A stretch of DNA of 64,000 nt. It comes from Mycolicibacterium vinylchloridicum (GTDB taxonomy: Bacteria > Actinomycetota > Actinomycetes > Mycobacteriales > Mycobacteriaceae). Positions 8,782-16,820 of the stretch are shown here, piece after piece. Every line of letters starts with the position of its first letter. Position 1 is the first letter of the stretch. The translations under genes were made by a program, and so were the position numbers. The notes below the pieces were generated by a model that ran no database searches, was not told the origin of the DNA, and worked only from the letters and a program-made list of their open reading frames with translations. Location: the NCBI RefSeq assembly GCF_013404075.1, contig NZ_JACBJQ010000023.1, forward strand, positions 32,754 through 96,753, read 5' to 3'.

Positions 8782-9761
8782 GACAGGGCCTTCGTGGTCT
8801 TGGTGAACGAGGACAGGCGCTTCTGCGGAACGGTGAGTCGCCACCGCTGGGCGGGATCGGTGGCGATGCGGGCCCAGGCGGCCAGGATCGTGGCGGACAC
8901 GGTGGTGATCACGATGGCGACACCGGGGAAGAACGACAGCCACCACGCACTGTGCAGATAGGTGCGGCCCTGGGCGACCATCAGGCCCCAGCTGACCTCT
9001 GGTGGCTGAATGCCGATGCCCAGGAAGCTCAGTGACGATTCGGCGAGCATGACGTAGCAGAAGTCCAGCGTCGCGACCGTCAGCAGGGTCGGCAGCACGA
9101 CCGGCAGCACGTGGCGGCCGATGATCGAATGCGCGCTGGCGCCGAAGGTGCGGGCGGCGTCCACGAACAGCCGGCTCTGCAGCTCGGCGGATTCCGCCCG
9201 TGCGGTGCGCAGGTACACCGGGATGCGGGTGATAGCAAGCACCAGAACGATATTCGCCGCGCTGGGGGAGAACACGTACAGCACGACGACCGCCAACAGC
9301 AGCGACGGGAAGCTCATGATCACGTCGGCGATCCGCATGGCGACGGTCTCCCGCCAGCCCCGGTAGTAACCGGCCCACATGCCGATGGCGGATCCGGCGA
9401 CCGCCGAGATGAGCACCGCGGGGATGGCCACCGACAGGGTGGTGCGGCAGGCGACCACCAGGCGGGCGAGCATGCTGCGGCCCAGCGGATCGGTGCCGAG
9501 CACGCCGGCCCACCCGTGTGCCAGCGTGAACGGCGGCTGGTTGGAGTTGTCCAGATTGATGTGGGTGGCCAGGTTGCCGACGAGCATCGGGCCGAACACG
9601 GCGGTCAGGACCACCACTCCGAGGACGACGGCCGCGGCGGCGGCCACTCGGTCGTTGACCAGCAGGCGAAGCCACATGGAGCGCTTGCGGTTGTTCTCAC
9701 CGCCTTCGCCGACGATTGCCGTTGTCGGCTTGACCGGAACCAGATCGATTTGGGTGCTCAT
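8778..9761 (-). CDS. ABC transporter permease (DppC-like)
   Basis: A 327-residue integral membrane protein. The cytoplasmic N-terminus (RSMWLRLLVNDRVAAAAAVVLG) and a first helix precede a large loop with NQPPFTLAHGWAGVLGTDPLGR, the signature that DppC/OppC permeases carry ahead of the core domain. The EAA-like coupling loop ESAELQSRLFVDAARTFGAS follows. It is coupled by a 4-base overlap to the downstream ATPase and lies 12 bases after the partner permease. Confidence 0.92.
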   Translation of the reverse strand: MSTQIDLVPVKPTTAIVGEGGENNRKRSMWLRLLVNDRVAAAAAVVLGVVVLTAVFGPMLVGNLATHINLDNSNQPPFTLAHGWAGVLGTDPLGRSMLARLVVACRTTLSVAIPAVLISAVAGSAIGMWAGYYRGWRETVAMRIADVIMSFPSLLLAVVVLYVFSPSAANIVLVLAITRIPVYLRTARAESAELQSRLFVDAARTFGASAHSIIGRHVLPVVLPTLLTVATLDFCYVMLAESSLSFLGIGIQPPEVSWGLMVAQGRTYLHSAWWLSFFPGVAIVITTVSATILAAWARIATDPAQRWRLTVPQKRLSSFTKTTKALS

Positions 9762-9773
9762 GGTTTCGTGCTC

Positions 9774-10703
9774 CTAGACGGTGACTGGTTCGCGGACGCG
9801 CGCGTCGAGCAGCGCATAGCAGGCGTCGATGAGGATGTTGAGGGCGAAGATGCTCAGTGCGGTCAGCAGTACCGCGGCTTGCAGGACTGCGAAGTCGCGC
9901 TGCAGGATCGCGTCGATCATCAGCTTGCCGATACCGGGCCAGCCGAAGATCGCCTCGACGACCACCGCGCCGTTGATCAGGCCGACGGCCAGGTCGCCGG
10001 CGACGGTCAGCGCGGGTGCGGCCGCGTTGCGCAGTGCGTGGTGGGTGACGACCCGCAGGTCGCTGGCTCCCTTGCTGCGGGCCAGCCGCACATAGGGTGC
10101 TGATAGTGCGGAAACCATTGCGCCGCGGACCACCTGGGTGAGTACGCCGAGCGGCCGGATCATCAGGGTCGCGACCGGCAGGATCCAGGACAGGATGCCG
10201 CTGTCCACGCCCGAGGTGGGCAGCACACCGAGAATCACGGCGAACAACCAGACGCCGGTGATGGCGAACCAGAAATCGGGGATGCTCGCCGCCGTCATCG
10301 ACAGCAGGCTGGAGAATCGGTCGGCCAGGGAGTTCGGCCGGTAGGCGGCCCAGCAGCCGATGATCACCGCGAGCAGGATCGACAGCAGCATGGTGGTGAA
10401 CGCCAACTGCAGAGTGGCCGGGAAAGCGCGGAGCGCCATCGTCGACGCCGATTCACCGGTCCGCAGCGATGTGCCGAAGTCCAGGTGTAGAACACCTTTG
10501 AAGTAGTCGCCTAGCTGAGTGAGCACCGGCTGGTCGAACCCGTTCTTGGCCGCGAAGGCGGCGCGTTGGTCGGCGGTGGCCGACTCGGGCAAATACAGGC
10601 TGGTGGGATCGCCGGTGAGGCGGGCCAGCAGGAAGACACCGAGCAGCACGATGATCAGCGGTAGTGCGCTGGTGTACATCCGGCGCCGGACGAAAGCGAA
10701 CAT
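9774..10703 (-). CDS. ABC transporter permease (DppB-like)
   Basis: A 309-residue permease. An N-terminal helix (YTSALPLIIVLLGVFLLARL) and the family motif GDPTSLYLPESATADQRAAF are followed by LGDYFKGVLHLDFGTSLRTGE, typical of DppB/OppB. The coupling loop VRLARSKGASDLRVVTHHALRNAAAPAL is well conserved. It is the first permease after the solute-binding lipoprotein and forms the heterodimeric channel with the DppC-like protein. Confidence 0.92.
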   Translation of the reverse strand: MFAFVRRRMYTSALPLIIVLLGVFLLARLTGDPTSLYLPESATADQRAAFAAKNGFDQPVLTQLGDYFKGVLHLDFGTSLRTGESASTMALRAFPATLQLAFTTMLLSILLAVIIGCWAAYRPNSLADRFSSLLSMTAASIPDFWFAITGVWLFAVILGVLPTSGVDSGILSWILPVATLMIRPLGVLTQVVRGAMVSALSAPYVRLARSKGASDLRVVTHHALRNAAAPALTVAGDLAVGLINGAVVVEAIFGWPGIGKLMIDAILQRDFAVLQAAVLLTALSIFALNILIDACYALLDARVREPVTV

Positions 10704-10721
10704 GGGCTGGACCTTCCCTGA

Positions 10722-12296
10722 CTACTGGGTGTTGGTGCGGTCGGCGGGGGCGGCGGCCGGCGTCATCTCGGACAGCCGCATCTCGTCTCCGGTGGCAGAG
10801 TTGGGGGTATACGACACCCGTGGCGACTTGCCGAGGATTCCCCGCATGTGGGCGATGTAGGCGAACTGCATGATGTCTTGCGGCTCCTCGGCGAAAAGCT
10901 TCGCGAACGCGTCCTGACGCTGCTGGCCGGTGAGGGCCTCCGCGGCACGGATCTTCTTGTCGAATTCAGTTGTGCCATAAGCACTTTGCGGACCATCGCT
11001 GAGCATGTACTGATCCATGGTGAACGCGGCGTCACCGGCCTGGTTGCCGTGCATGATCATCAACAGGTAGGGGCCGGGATTCGAGGGGAACGGCCGCAGC
11101 TGGAACTGAAGCTGATTCGAGGTGTCCATCATCTCGATCTTGACGTTGAGGCCGATGTCGGCGAACTCGCTCTGCAGCACCTCGATGGTTTCGCTGATAT
11201 TCGGGAACTGCGCGGTGCGGCCGATCAGCCGGATCTGGCGATCCACCGGGACGCCGTCGGCCCTGGCCTCGTCGATCAGCTGCTTGGCCTTGGCCGGGTC
11301 GTGTGGCCACAGCGCGAGAGTGCCGTTGTAGCCGACGACACCGGACGGAATCAGTTGCGACGCAGGCTGACCCAGGCCGCGGAACAGAGCCTTGACGATG
11401 CCGTCACGGTTGACGGCGTAGTTGATGGCCTGCCGCACCCGCATGTCGTTGAGCGGTGCCTCGGTGGCCTGCATCCGCAGCGCGGTCGTCTCGTTGTTCT
11501 GGAACGGCACCCCGAGGTTGCCGGCTCCGTCCTCGGGGCCGAGTCCGATGGCGATGTCGGCCTCGTCGTTGGTGATCATCGCCGCGCGCACGCTGCCCTC
11601 GCTGCGCCACTGGTATTCGGCGCGGGTGAAGGCGGGCTTGGGGCCCCAATAGGTGTCATTGCGCTTGAGCACGAGATTCTGGCCGAAGTTCCAATTCTCG
11701 ATGGCGTACGGGCCGGTGCCGATGGGCTCGCGGACCTTCTCCTTGGTGCTGGTCGTCCGCGGCACGATCTCGACGAACGAGATACGCAGCGGCAGGATCG
11801 GATCCGGCTCCTCGGTGCTCACCTGCAGCGTGTTGGCATCCGGCGCGGACAGCTTCAGCTTCTCGTCGCCGAAGACGTAGCCGTCGACGTTGCACTGCAG
11901 ATCGGAGTTCACCGCCCGGTCGATCGAGAACGCGGCGTCCTCGGCGGTGAAGGGGGCGCCGTTGGAGAACGTCACACCGTCGCGGATCGTGAAGACCCAT
12001 TGATCGGGCGAGGCCTGCCGCCACTCGGTCGCCAGCAGCGGCTGCAGGTCACCGGTGTTGGGATCGCGCTCGATCAGCGGCTCGGTGATGTTCGAGCGCA
12101 CGACGATGCCGGTGGACGTCAACGAGCTCTCGCACGGCTCGAGGGTCGGGGGCTCCTGCTGCAACACGATGCGCAGGGTATTGGCGTCGTACCCGCCGTG
12201 ATGCGAGTTGGCGACGGTGCAGCCGGAGGCCACGACGGTGATCCCCGCGAGGGCGACGGCCATTGTCTGGCGTTGCCGCATCGTGCGTGGGTGCAT
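10722..12296 (-). CDS. ABC transporter solute-binding lipoprotein, family 5
   Basis: A 524-residue periplasmic-side binding protein of the peptide/nickel/opine class (SBP family 5). After MHPRTMRQRQ comes a hydrophobic segment ending in a lipobox (VVASGC), so the mature protein should be a diacylglyceryl-Cys lipoprotein. Family features include PPTLEPCESS, FTIRDGVTFSNGAPFTAED and VRQAINYAVNRDGI. It is the first gene of the minus-strand operon, with a strong ribosome site (GGGAGG, 12302-12307 on the minus strand). Context of sugar-acid enzymes suggests an acidic sugar or a conjugate as ligand rather than a peptide, which is inference. Confidence 0.92.
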   Translation of the reverse strand: MHPRTMRQRQTMAVALAGITVVASGCTVANSHHGGYDANTLRIVLQQEPPTLEPCESSLTSTGIVVRSNITEPLIERDPNTGDLQPLLATEWRQASPDQWVFTIRDGVTFSNGAPFTAEDAAFSIDRAVNSDLQCNVDGYVFGDEKLKLSAPDANTLQVSTEEPDPILPLRISFVEIVPRTTSTKEKVREPIGTGPYAIENWNFGQNLVLKRNDTYWGPKPAFTRAEYQWRSEGSVRAAMITNDEADIAIGLGPEDGAGNLGVPFQNNETTALRMQATEAPLNDMRVRQAINYAVNRDGIVKALFRGLGQPASQLIPSGVVGYNGTLALWPHDPAKAKQLIDEARADGVPVDRQIRLIGRTAQFPNISETIEVLQSEFADIGLNVKIEMMDTSNQLQFQLRPFPSNPGPYLLMIMHGNQAGDAAFTMDQYMLSDGPQSAYGTTEFDKKIRAAEALTGQQRQDAFAKLFAEEPQDIMQFAYIAHMRGILGKSPRVSYTPNSATGDEMRLSEMTPAAAPADRTNTQ

Positions 12297-12599
12297 GAGT
12301 CCTCCCAGGAGGCGTGATGTCCACGTATGTGGATGACATCTGTGATCGCAACCACACCGTAAGGACGGCGCGCGAAAGCCGTCAACCCTGGCGAAATGCC
12401 CGAATTGGAGGGCAAATGGGGTCTCCGGAGCACCGAGAACGACGCCGAAAGACGGCTCTGAACTGGCAGTTTCTCCCGTTCGGTGCAGCGGTTATGCCGT
12501 GACTCGTGGGGCTGCAGCGCAGAAATGCCGTTTCGGTATAAGTCCATGCAAATTCGGGGTTGGACGGGTATCCGCAGTTCGCCGTACCGTTGAACCACT
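12297..12599. promoter_or_regulatory. Divergent control region of the ABC-importer operon and the 12600 dehydrogenase
   Basis: No gene is seen in these 303 bases. Next to the importer start lie nested inverted repeats: TCCAC (12321-12325) with GTGGA (12330-12334), and GATGTC (12317-12322) with GACATC (12336-12341). Beside them is TGTGATCGCAACCACA (12342-12357), one base off the CRP consensus TGTGA-N6-TCACA. On the other side a TATAAG hexamer (12537-12542) might serve as a -10 for the plus-strand gene; its -35 is weak. The repeats are good candidates for the IclR operator, the near-CRP site for carbon control. Assignments are inference. Confidence 0.5.
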
Positions 12600-13586
12600 A
12601 TGAGCATCGACGAACGCCGGGGCCAGCCGCGAAACGTGTTGCAGGTCGGCCCATTGAAACCGTCACTGGCGCAAGCACTTCAGGACCGCTATATGGCCCT
12701 GGTGCTGCCCGACGACGCGGCCGCCCGGGCAGCGTTCCTGGCCGACCACGGAGCGGAGGTCACCGCCGTGGTGACCTCGGGCCGCACCGGGGTGGACCGG
12801 ACCCTCATGGCAGAGCTGCCGAACCTGGGCGCCGTCGTCAACTTCGGCGTCGGGTATGACACCACCGACATCGACGCGGCCGCCGCCCGTGGAGTGTCGG
12901 TGAGCAATACCCCCGATGTCCTGACCGACTGTGTGGCCGACACCGCGGTCGGATTGATGATCGACACGCTGCGCCAGTTCTGTGCCGCCGATCGTTACGT
13001 CCGGGCCGGCCGGTGGGTCAGCGAGGGCAACTATCCGCTGACCCGTCAAGTGAGCAACACCAGGGTCGGGATCATCGGGCTGGGTCGCATCGGCAGTGCA
13101 ATTGCCAAGCGGCTCACTGCGTTCGGCTGCAGGATCAGCTACCACAACCGGCGGCCCGTCGACGGCGTGCCTTATACCTACGCCGCCTCCACGGTCGAAT
13201 TGGCCCGGGATATAGACGTTTTGGTGGTGGCCGCCGCGGGCGGCGCAGGCACCCGCCATCTGGTGGACCGTGAGGTCATCGCAGCGTTGGGATCGGACGG
13301 CTACCTGGTGAACATCGCCAGGGGAAGCGTGGTCGACGAGGTCGCGTTGGTCGAGGCGCTGGCCGAGGGCCGCCTCGCCGGAGCCGGGCTGGACGTCTTC
13401 GTCGACGAGCCTGCCGTTCCCGAACAGCTGCTGACGATGGACAACGTCGTATTGCTGCCGCACGTGGCCAGCGGAACGGTACAGACGCGTGCCGCGATGG
13501 AAGACCTGACACTGCGTAACCTCGACAGCTTCCTCGCGTCGGGCACCCTGATCACCCCGGTTCCCATGCCGGCACCGGCGCGGTAA
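12600..13586 (+). CDS. C-terminal-binding/D-2-hydroxyacid dehydrogenase family protein
   Basis: A 328-residue NAD-dependent D-2-hydroxyacid dehydrogenase. Visible are VVNFGVGYDTTDIDAAAARG, the Rossmann motif IIGLGRIGSAIAKRL, NIARGSVVDEVALVEAL and VLLPHVASGTVQTR with the catalytic His. The start ATG at 12600 fits the conserved length, though no strong ribosome site precedes it. It is transcribed divergently from the importer operon and converges on the LysR gene with no gap. Glyoxylate/hydroxypyruvate reductase activity is the usual role for this subgroup; the true substrate is unknown. Confidence 0.85.
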   Translation: MSIDERRGQPRNVLQVGPLKPSLAQALQDRYMALVLPDDAAARAAFLADHGAEVTAVVTSGRTGVDRTLMAELPNLGAVVNFGVGYDTTDIDAAAARGVSVSNTPDVLTDCVADTAVGLMIDTLRQFCAADRYVRAGRWVSEGNYPLTRQVSNTRVGIIGLGRIGSAIAKRLTAFGCRISYHNRRPVDGVPYTYAASTVELARDIDVLVVAAAGGAGTRHLVDREVIAALGSDGYLVNIARGSVVDEVALVEALAEGRLAGAGLDVFVDEPAVPEQLLTMDNVVLLPHVASGTVQTRAAMEDLTLRNLDSFLASGTLITPVPMPAPAR

Positions 13587-14522
13587 TCACCCGCTGCGGT
13601 CCACCACCTCGTCGACCAGATCGTCTGTAGTCCATTCCCGCTGTGGCAGAACATCTTTGAGGAGGCGAAGCAGAGCTGGATTGGAGCTGTCGCTTCGCCA
13701 CACCGCGTCGAGCTCGACGGGGCGTTCTCGGAATGAGCCGATGGACCGAAACCTGACTCCCTCTGGATGCAGGGTCGCAGCCGACGCGGGCACCAGGGCA
13801 ATACCGATGCCGGAACGGACCAGCACCAACATCGTGTGGACCTGCGTCACGAACTGGACGTAGTTCGGGGTCGCGCCGGCGATGGTGAAGGTACTGATCA
13901 GCAAGTCGTTGAAATAGCGCGCCTGCACCGGCGAGTACATGATGACGTCTTCGCCGTCCAGATCGTTCAGCGTCAGCTGGCGGCCCAGCGCGGCCAACGG
14001 ATGCGCTTCGGGCAGAGCGGCAACCAGCTGCTCGTGCAATAGCGGTCGGGACACCAGTCCGGGACGTTTGAGCGGTGGCCGCGCCATCCCCAGGTCGAGC
14101 TCGCCGGTCATCAAACCCTCGATCTGCGCGGCGGTGACCATCTCGCGCAGGTCGAGCTTGACGTCGGGCAGCTTGCGTCGGGCCTCGTCGAGCAACCGCG
14201 GCAGTACGGCATGCGCGGACGCCGCGGTGAAGCCGACGACGACGGTGCCCAGGTCGCCCGAGGGGATCCGCTTGACCGTCTGAGCCGCGCCTTCGGCGAG
14301 CTGCAGGATGCGTCGGGCGTCAGGCAGGAAGGCGACGCCGGCCGGGGTGAGTGTGACGGTGCGGGTGGTGCGGTCGATGAGCTGGACGCCCAGCTCGCTC
14401 TCCAGCTGCTGGACCTGCCTGCTCAGTGGAGGCTGGGTCATGTGCAACCGCTCGGCGGCCCGGCCGAAGTGCAATTCCTCGGCGACGGCGACAAAACACG
14501 ACAACCGGGCCAACGAGAACAT
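13587..14522 (-). CDS. LysR-family transcriptional regulator
   Basis: A 311-residue LysR regulator with the N-terminal helix-turn-helix (LSCFVAVAEELHFGRAAERLHMTQPPLSRQVQQLE) and a C-terminal effector-binding domain with the PLLHEQLVAALPEAHPLA hinge-type stretch. It lies at the end of the second minus-strand operon, 60 bases after the enolase-superfamily dehydratase, and probably regulates the genes from 14583 to 19822 in response to a sugar-acid intermediate. Start ATG 14522. Confidence 0.92.
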   Translation of the reverse strand: MFSLARLSCFVAVAEELHFGRAAERLHMTQPPLSRQVQQLESELGVQLIDRTTRTVTLTPAGVAFLPDARRILQLAEGAAQTVKRIPSGDLGTVVVGFTAASAHAVLPRLLDEARRKLPDVKLDLREMVTAAQIEGLMTGELDLGMARPPLKRPGLVSRPLLHEQLVAALPEAHPLAALGRQLTLNDLDGEDVIMYSPVQARYFNDLLISTFTIAGATPNYVQFVTQVHTMLVLVRSGIGIALVPASAATLHPEGVRFRSIGSFRERPVELDAVWRSDSSNPALLRLLKDVLPQREWTTDDLVDEVVDRSG

Positions 14523-14582
14523 CGATGCACTCCTGGAATCATTGGGTGCGCTATGCGCGCCCAGTGTGCATCAGTGTAGGCG

Positions 14583-15848
14583 CTACCAGCGCGGACTCAG
14601 AGCCTTGAATTCAGGATCGACCGTCTGCATATAGCCGGTGTCGTCCCGGTCACGGATACCGCAGCGCACGTACTGCTCATGCAGCGCGGCCAGCGCGTCG
14701 TCATCGATCTGGATACCGAGCCCCGGTGTGGTCGGCACGCGGACTGCGCCGTCGACGAACGTCAGAGCTCCGGGCGCAACCACGTCCTCGGTTTTCCACG
14801 GCCAATGGGTGTCACACGCATAGCTGAGGTTCGGCACCGCCCCAGCGAGGTGGACCATCGCCGCCAGGCTGATGCCCAGGTGGGAGTTCGAGTGCATCGA
14901 CACCCCGAGTCCGAAGGTTTCACAGATGCCGGCGAGCAGTCGGGAGCGCTGCAGCCCGCCCCAGTAGTGGTGATCCGAGAGCACGATACCGACCGACTGT
15001 TTGGCCACCGCGTCGGCGAGCTGCTCGAACGCTACGACACACATGTTGGTGGCCAACGGCATCGGAGCTTGAGCGGCGACATCGGCCATCCCGTCCAGGC
15101 CCTGGGTGGGATCCTCGAGGTACTCCAGAACCCCGGCCAGACCGGTGGCCACCTTGACCGAGGTCTGTGGCGTCCAGGCGGCGTTGGGGTCCAGTCGCAG
15201 CGGATGGTCGGGGAACACCGCGTGCAGCGCCTCGATAGCAGCCATCTCCTCCTCGGGAGCGAACACACCACCCTTGAGTTTGATTGCGGTGAAACCATAT
15301 TCGTCGATGATGCGGCGGGCCTGAGCCACGATCCCGTCCGGGTCCAGCGCCTCGCCGAACTGATCGGGCGCCTCCCCCGGATGGCCTGCCCACTTGTAGA
15401 ACAGGTAGGCGCTGAACGGAACGGCATCGCGGACCGCGCCGCCCAGCAGATCGCTGACCGGCCTGCCCGCCGCATGGCCCTGGATGTCGAGGCAAGCCAC
15501 CTCGAAGGGGGACAGCACCTGGTCGACGGCGCTGGCCTTGGTGATCATTCCGGCCGTGCCGATGGCACGCGAGTCGCCGTGCAGGCGCTGCGCGATCACT
15601 GCACGAATCTGGTTGAGCGCGAACACATCCAGTCCGGTAATTGCTGCGGCCGCGGCCTCCAGCCGGGCGAGGTGTGTTGCGTCAGCATAGGTTTCGCCCA
15701 GTCCGACGAGGCCCGCGTCAGTATCGAGCTGGATGATCGCGCGAAGGGCGTGCGGCTGGTGCACTCCCACGGTGTTCAGCAGCGGCGGGTCGGCGAAGGC
15801 CACCGGCGTGATACGGGCCCCGGTGATGCGAATCCGGCTGGGCGCCAT
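14583..15848 (-). CDS. Glucarate dehydratase-related enolase-superfamily sugar-acid dehydratase
   Basis: A 421-residue enolase-superfamily protein related to, but clearly divergent from, the gudD product at 3870. It keeps the catalytic layout K190/K192 (AIKLKGG), D220 (RLDPNAAW), E245 (YLEDPTQG), N268 (ATNMC) and H319 (SMHSNSHLGISLAAM). In sugar-acid loci such paralogues act on glucarate, galactarate or another hexarate. It overlaps nothing but is only 3 bases after 5-dehydro-4-deoxyglucarate dehydratase, so both steps would be made together. Substrate stereochemistry cannot be read from the sequence. Confidence 0.85.
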   Translation of the reverse strand: MAPSRIRITGARITPVAFADPPLLNTVGVHQPHALRAIIQLDTDAGLVGLGETYADATHLARLEAAAAAITGLDVFALNQIRAVIAQRLHGDSRAIGTAGMITKASAVDQVLSPFEVACLDIQGHAAGRPVSDLLGGAVRDAVPFSAYLFYKWAGHPGEAPDQFGEALDPDGIVAQARRIIDEYGFTAIKLKGGVFAPEEEMAAIEALHAVFPDHPLRLDPNAAWTPQTSVKVATGLAGVLEYLEDPTQGLDGMADVAAQAPMPLATNMCVVAFEQLADAVAKQSVGIVLSDHHYWGGLQRSRLLAGICETFGLGVSMHSNSHLGISLAAMVHLAGAVPNLSYACDTHWPWKTEDVVAPGALTFVDGAVRVPTTPGLGIQIDDDALAALHEQYVRCGIRDRDDTGYMQTVDPEFKALSPRW

Positions 15849-15851
15849 GGC

Positions 15852-16790
15852 CTAGAGTGCCTCGGTGAGTGCCCCGGCCAGCGCGGCGCGCCCCGCGGCG
15901 ATGATCGTTCGCAGTTCGGCGACATCGTCGGCGCTCGGCATGATCAACGGTGGACGCACCGGACCGGCCGGTATGCCGCCGAGCGCAACGCCGACCTTGA
16001 CCAGCGACACGGCGTATCCGGGCACGGTGTCGCGCAGCCGGACCAACGGATGGAAGAAGTCCCGCAACAGCGCCTCGACGAGTGCGTCGTTGCCGCTCTC
16101 CAGTGCGTCGTAAAAGGCCAGAGCCACATCGGGTGCGAAGGCGAAGGCGGCCGACGAATACAGCGGCACTCCGATCGCCCGGTACGCCTGCTGGGTGGTC
16201 TCCGCGGTCGGCAGGCCGTTGAAGAACAGGAAGGGCTTGCCGGTGGGGGTCAGCGAATCGGTCACGGCCCGCACGATGCGCGCGACCCGGTCCAGATCGC
16301 CCGTGCCGTCCTTGAAGCCGACCACGTTCGGGATCTGGGCGACGGTCACGGCGGACGCCTCGGTGTACCGGGCGTTGGTGCGGTTGTAGACGATCACCGG
16401 CAGGTCAGTGGCCGACGCGACCTCGGCGGTGTAGGCGATCAGCCCCTCCTGCGGCATCTCGACGAGGTACGGCGGCAACAACAGCAGCCCGTCGGCGCCG
16501 ACCTCCTCCGCCGCCTTGGCGAATAGCTTGGCCTGCGCGACAGAACCGCCTGCACCGGCGTAGACCGGGACGCGACCGGCGACCGCTTCGACGGCGGTGC
16601 GGACGATCGCGGCGAACTCCTGCGGTTCGAGGGCATGGAATTCGCCTGTGCCGCAGGCGACGAACACGCCGCCCGCGCCGGCGTCGACGCCGGAGGCGAC
16701 GTGGCGGGCCAGGGCGGCGAGATCGGCCTCACCGTGTTGGGTGAAGGGTGTGACGGGGAAGAACAGAACTCCACCGAACGTGGGGTGCAT
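15852..16790 (-). CDS. kdgD: 5-dehydro-4-deoxyglucarate dehydratase
   Basis: A 312-residue class I aldolase-fold enzyme of the DHDPS/NAL superfamily. It should dehydrate and decarboxylate 5-dehydro-4-deoxyglucarate to 2,5-dioxopentanoate (ketoglutarate semialdehyde). The motif VACGTGEFHALEPQEF and the Schiff-base lysine K160 (VVGFKDGTGD) with partner Y135 (VIVYNRTNA) are typical of the KdgD branch. Its neighbours on both sides catalyse the preceding and following steps, which supports the assignment over generic dihydrodipicolinate synthase. Confidence 0.9.
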   Translation of the reverse strand: MHPTFGGVLFFPVTPFTQHGEADLAALARHVASGVDAGAGGVFVACGTGEFHALEPQEFAAIVRTAVEAVAGRVPVYAGAGGSVAQAKLFAKAAEEVGADGLLLLPPYLVEMPQEGLIAYTAEVASATDLPVIVYNRTNARYTEASAVTVAQIPNVVGFKDGTGDLDRVARIVRAVTDSLTPTGKPFLFFNGLPTAETTQQAYRAIGVPLYSSAAFAFAPDVALAFYDALESGNDALVEALLRDFFHPLVRLRDTVPGYAVSLVKVGVALGGIPAGPVRPPLIMPSADDVAELRTIIAAGRAALAGALTEAL

Positions 16791-16820
16791 GGCGAATGGC
16801 TCCTTGGTGAGTGGGATGGG

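Noticed and set aside
8782..9675. N-terminal extension of the DppD-like ATPase
   Set aside because: It runs through the DppC-like permease in another frame and has Arg/Pro/His-rich shadow composition; ATG 8781 has an ATGA overlap and the family start.
12559..12859. Plus-strand alternative frame starting in front of the 12600 dehydrogenase
   Set aside because: Its Arg/Gly/Pro-rich sequence has no family features; the Rossmann protein in the other frame is clearly the gene.
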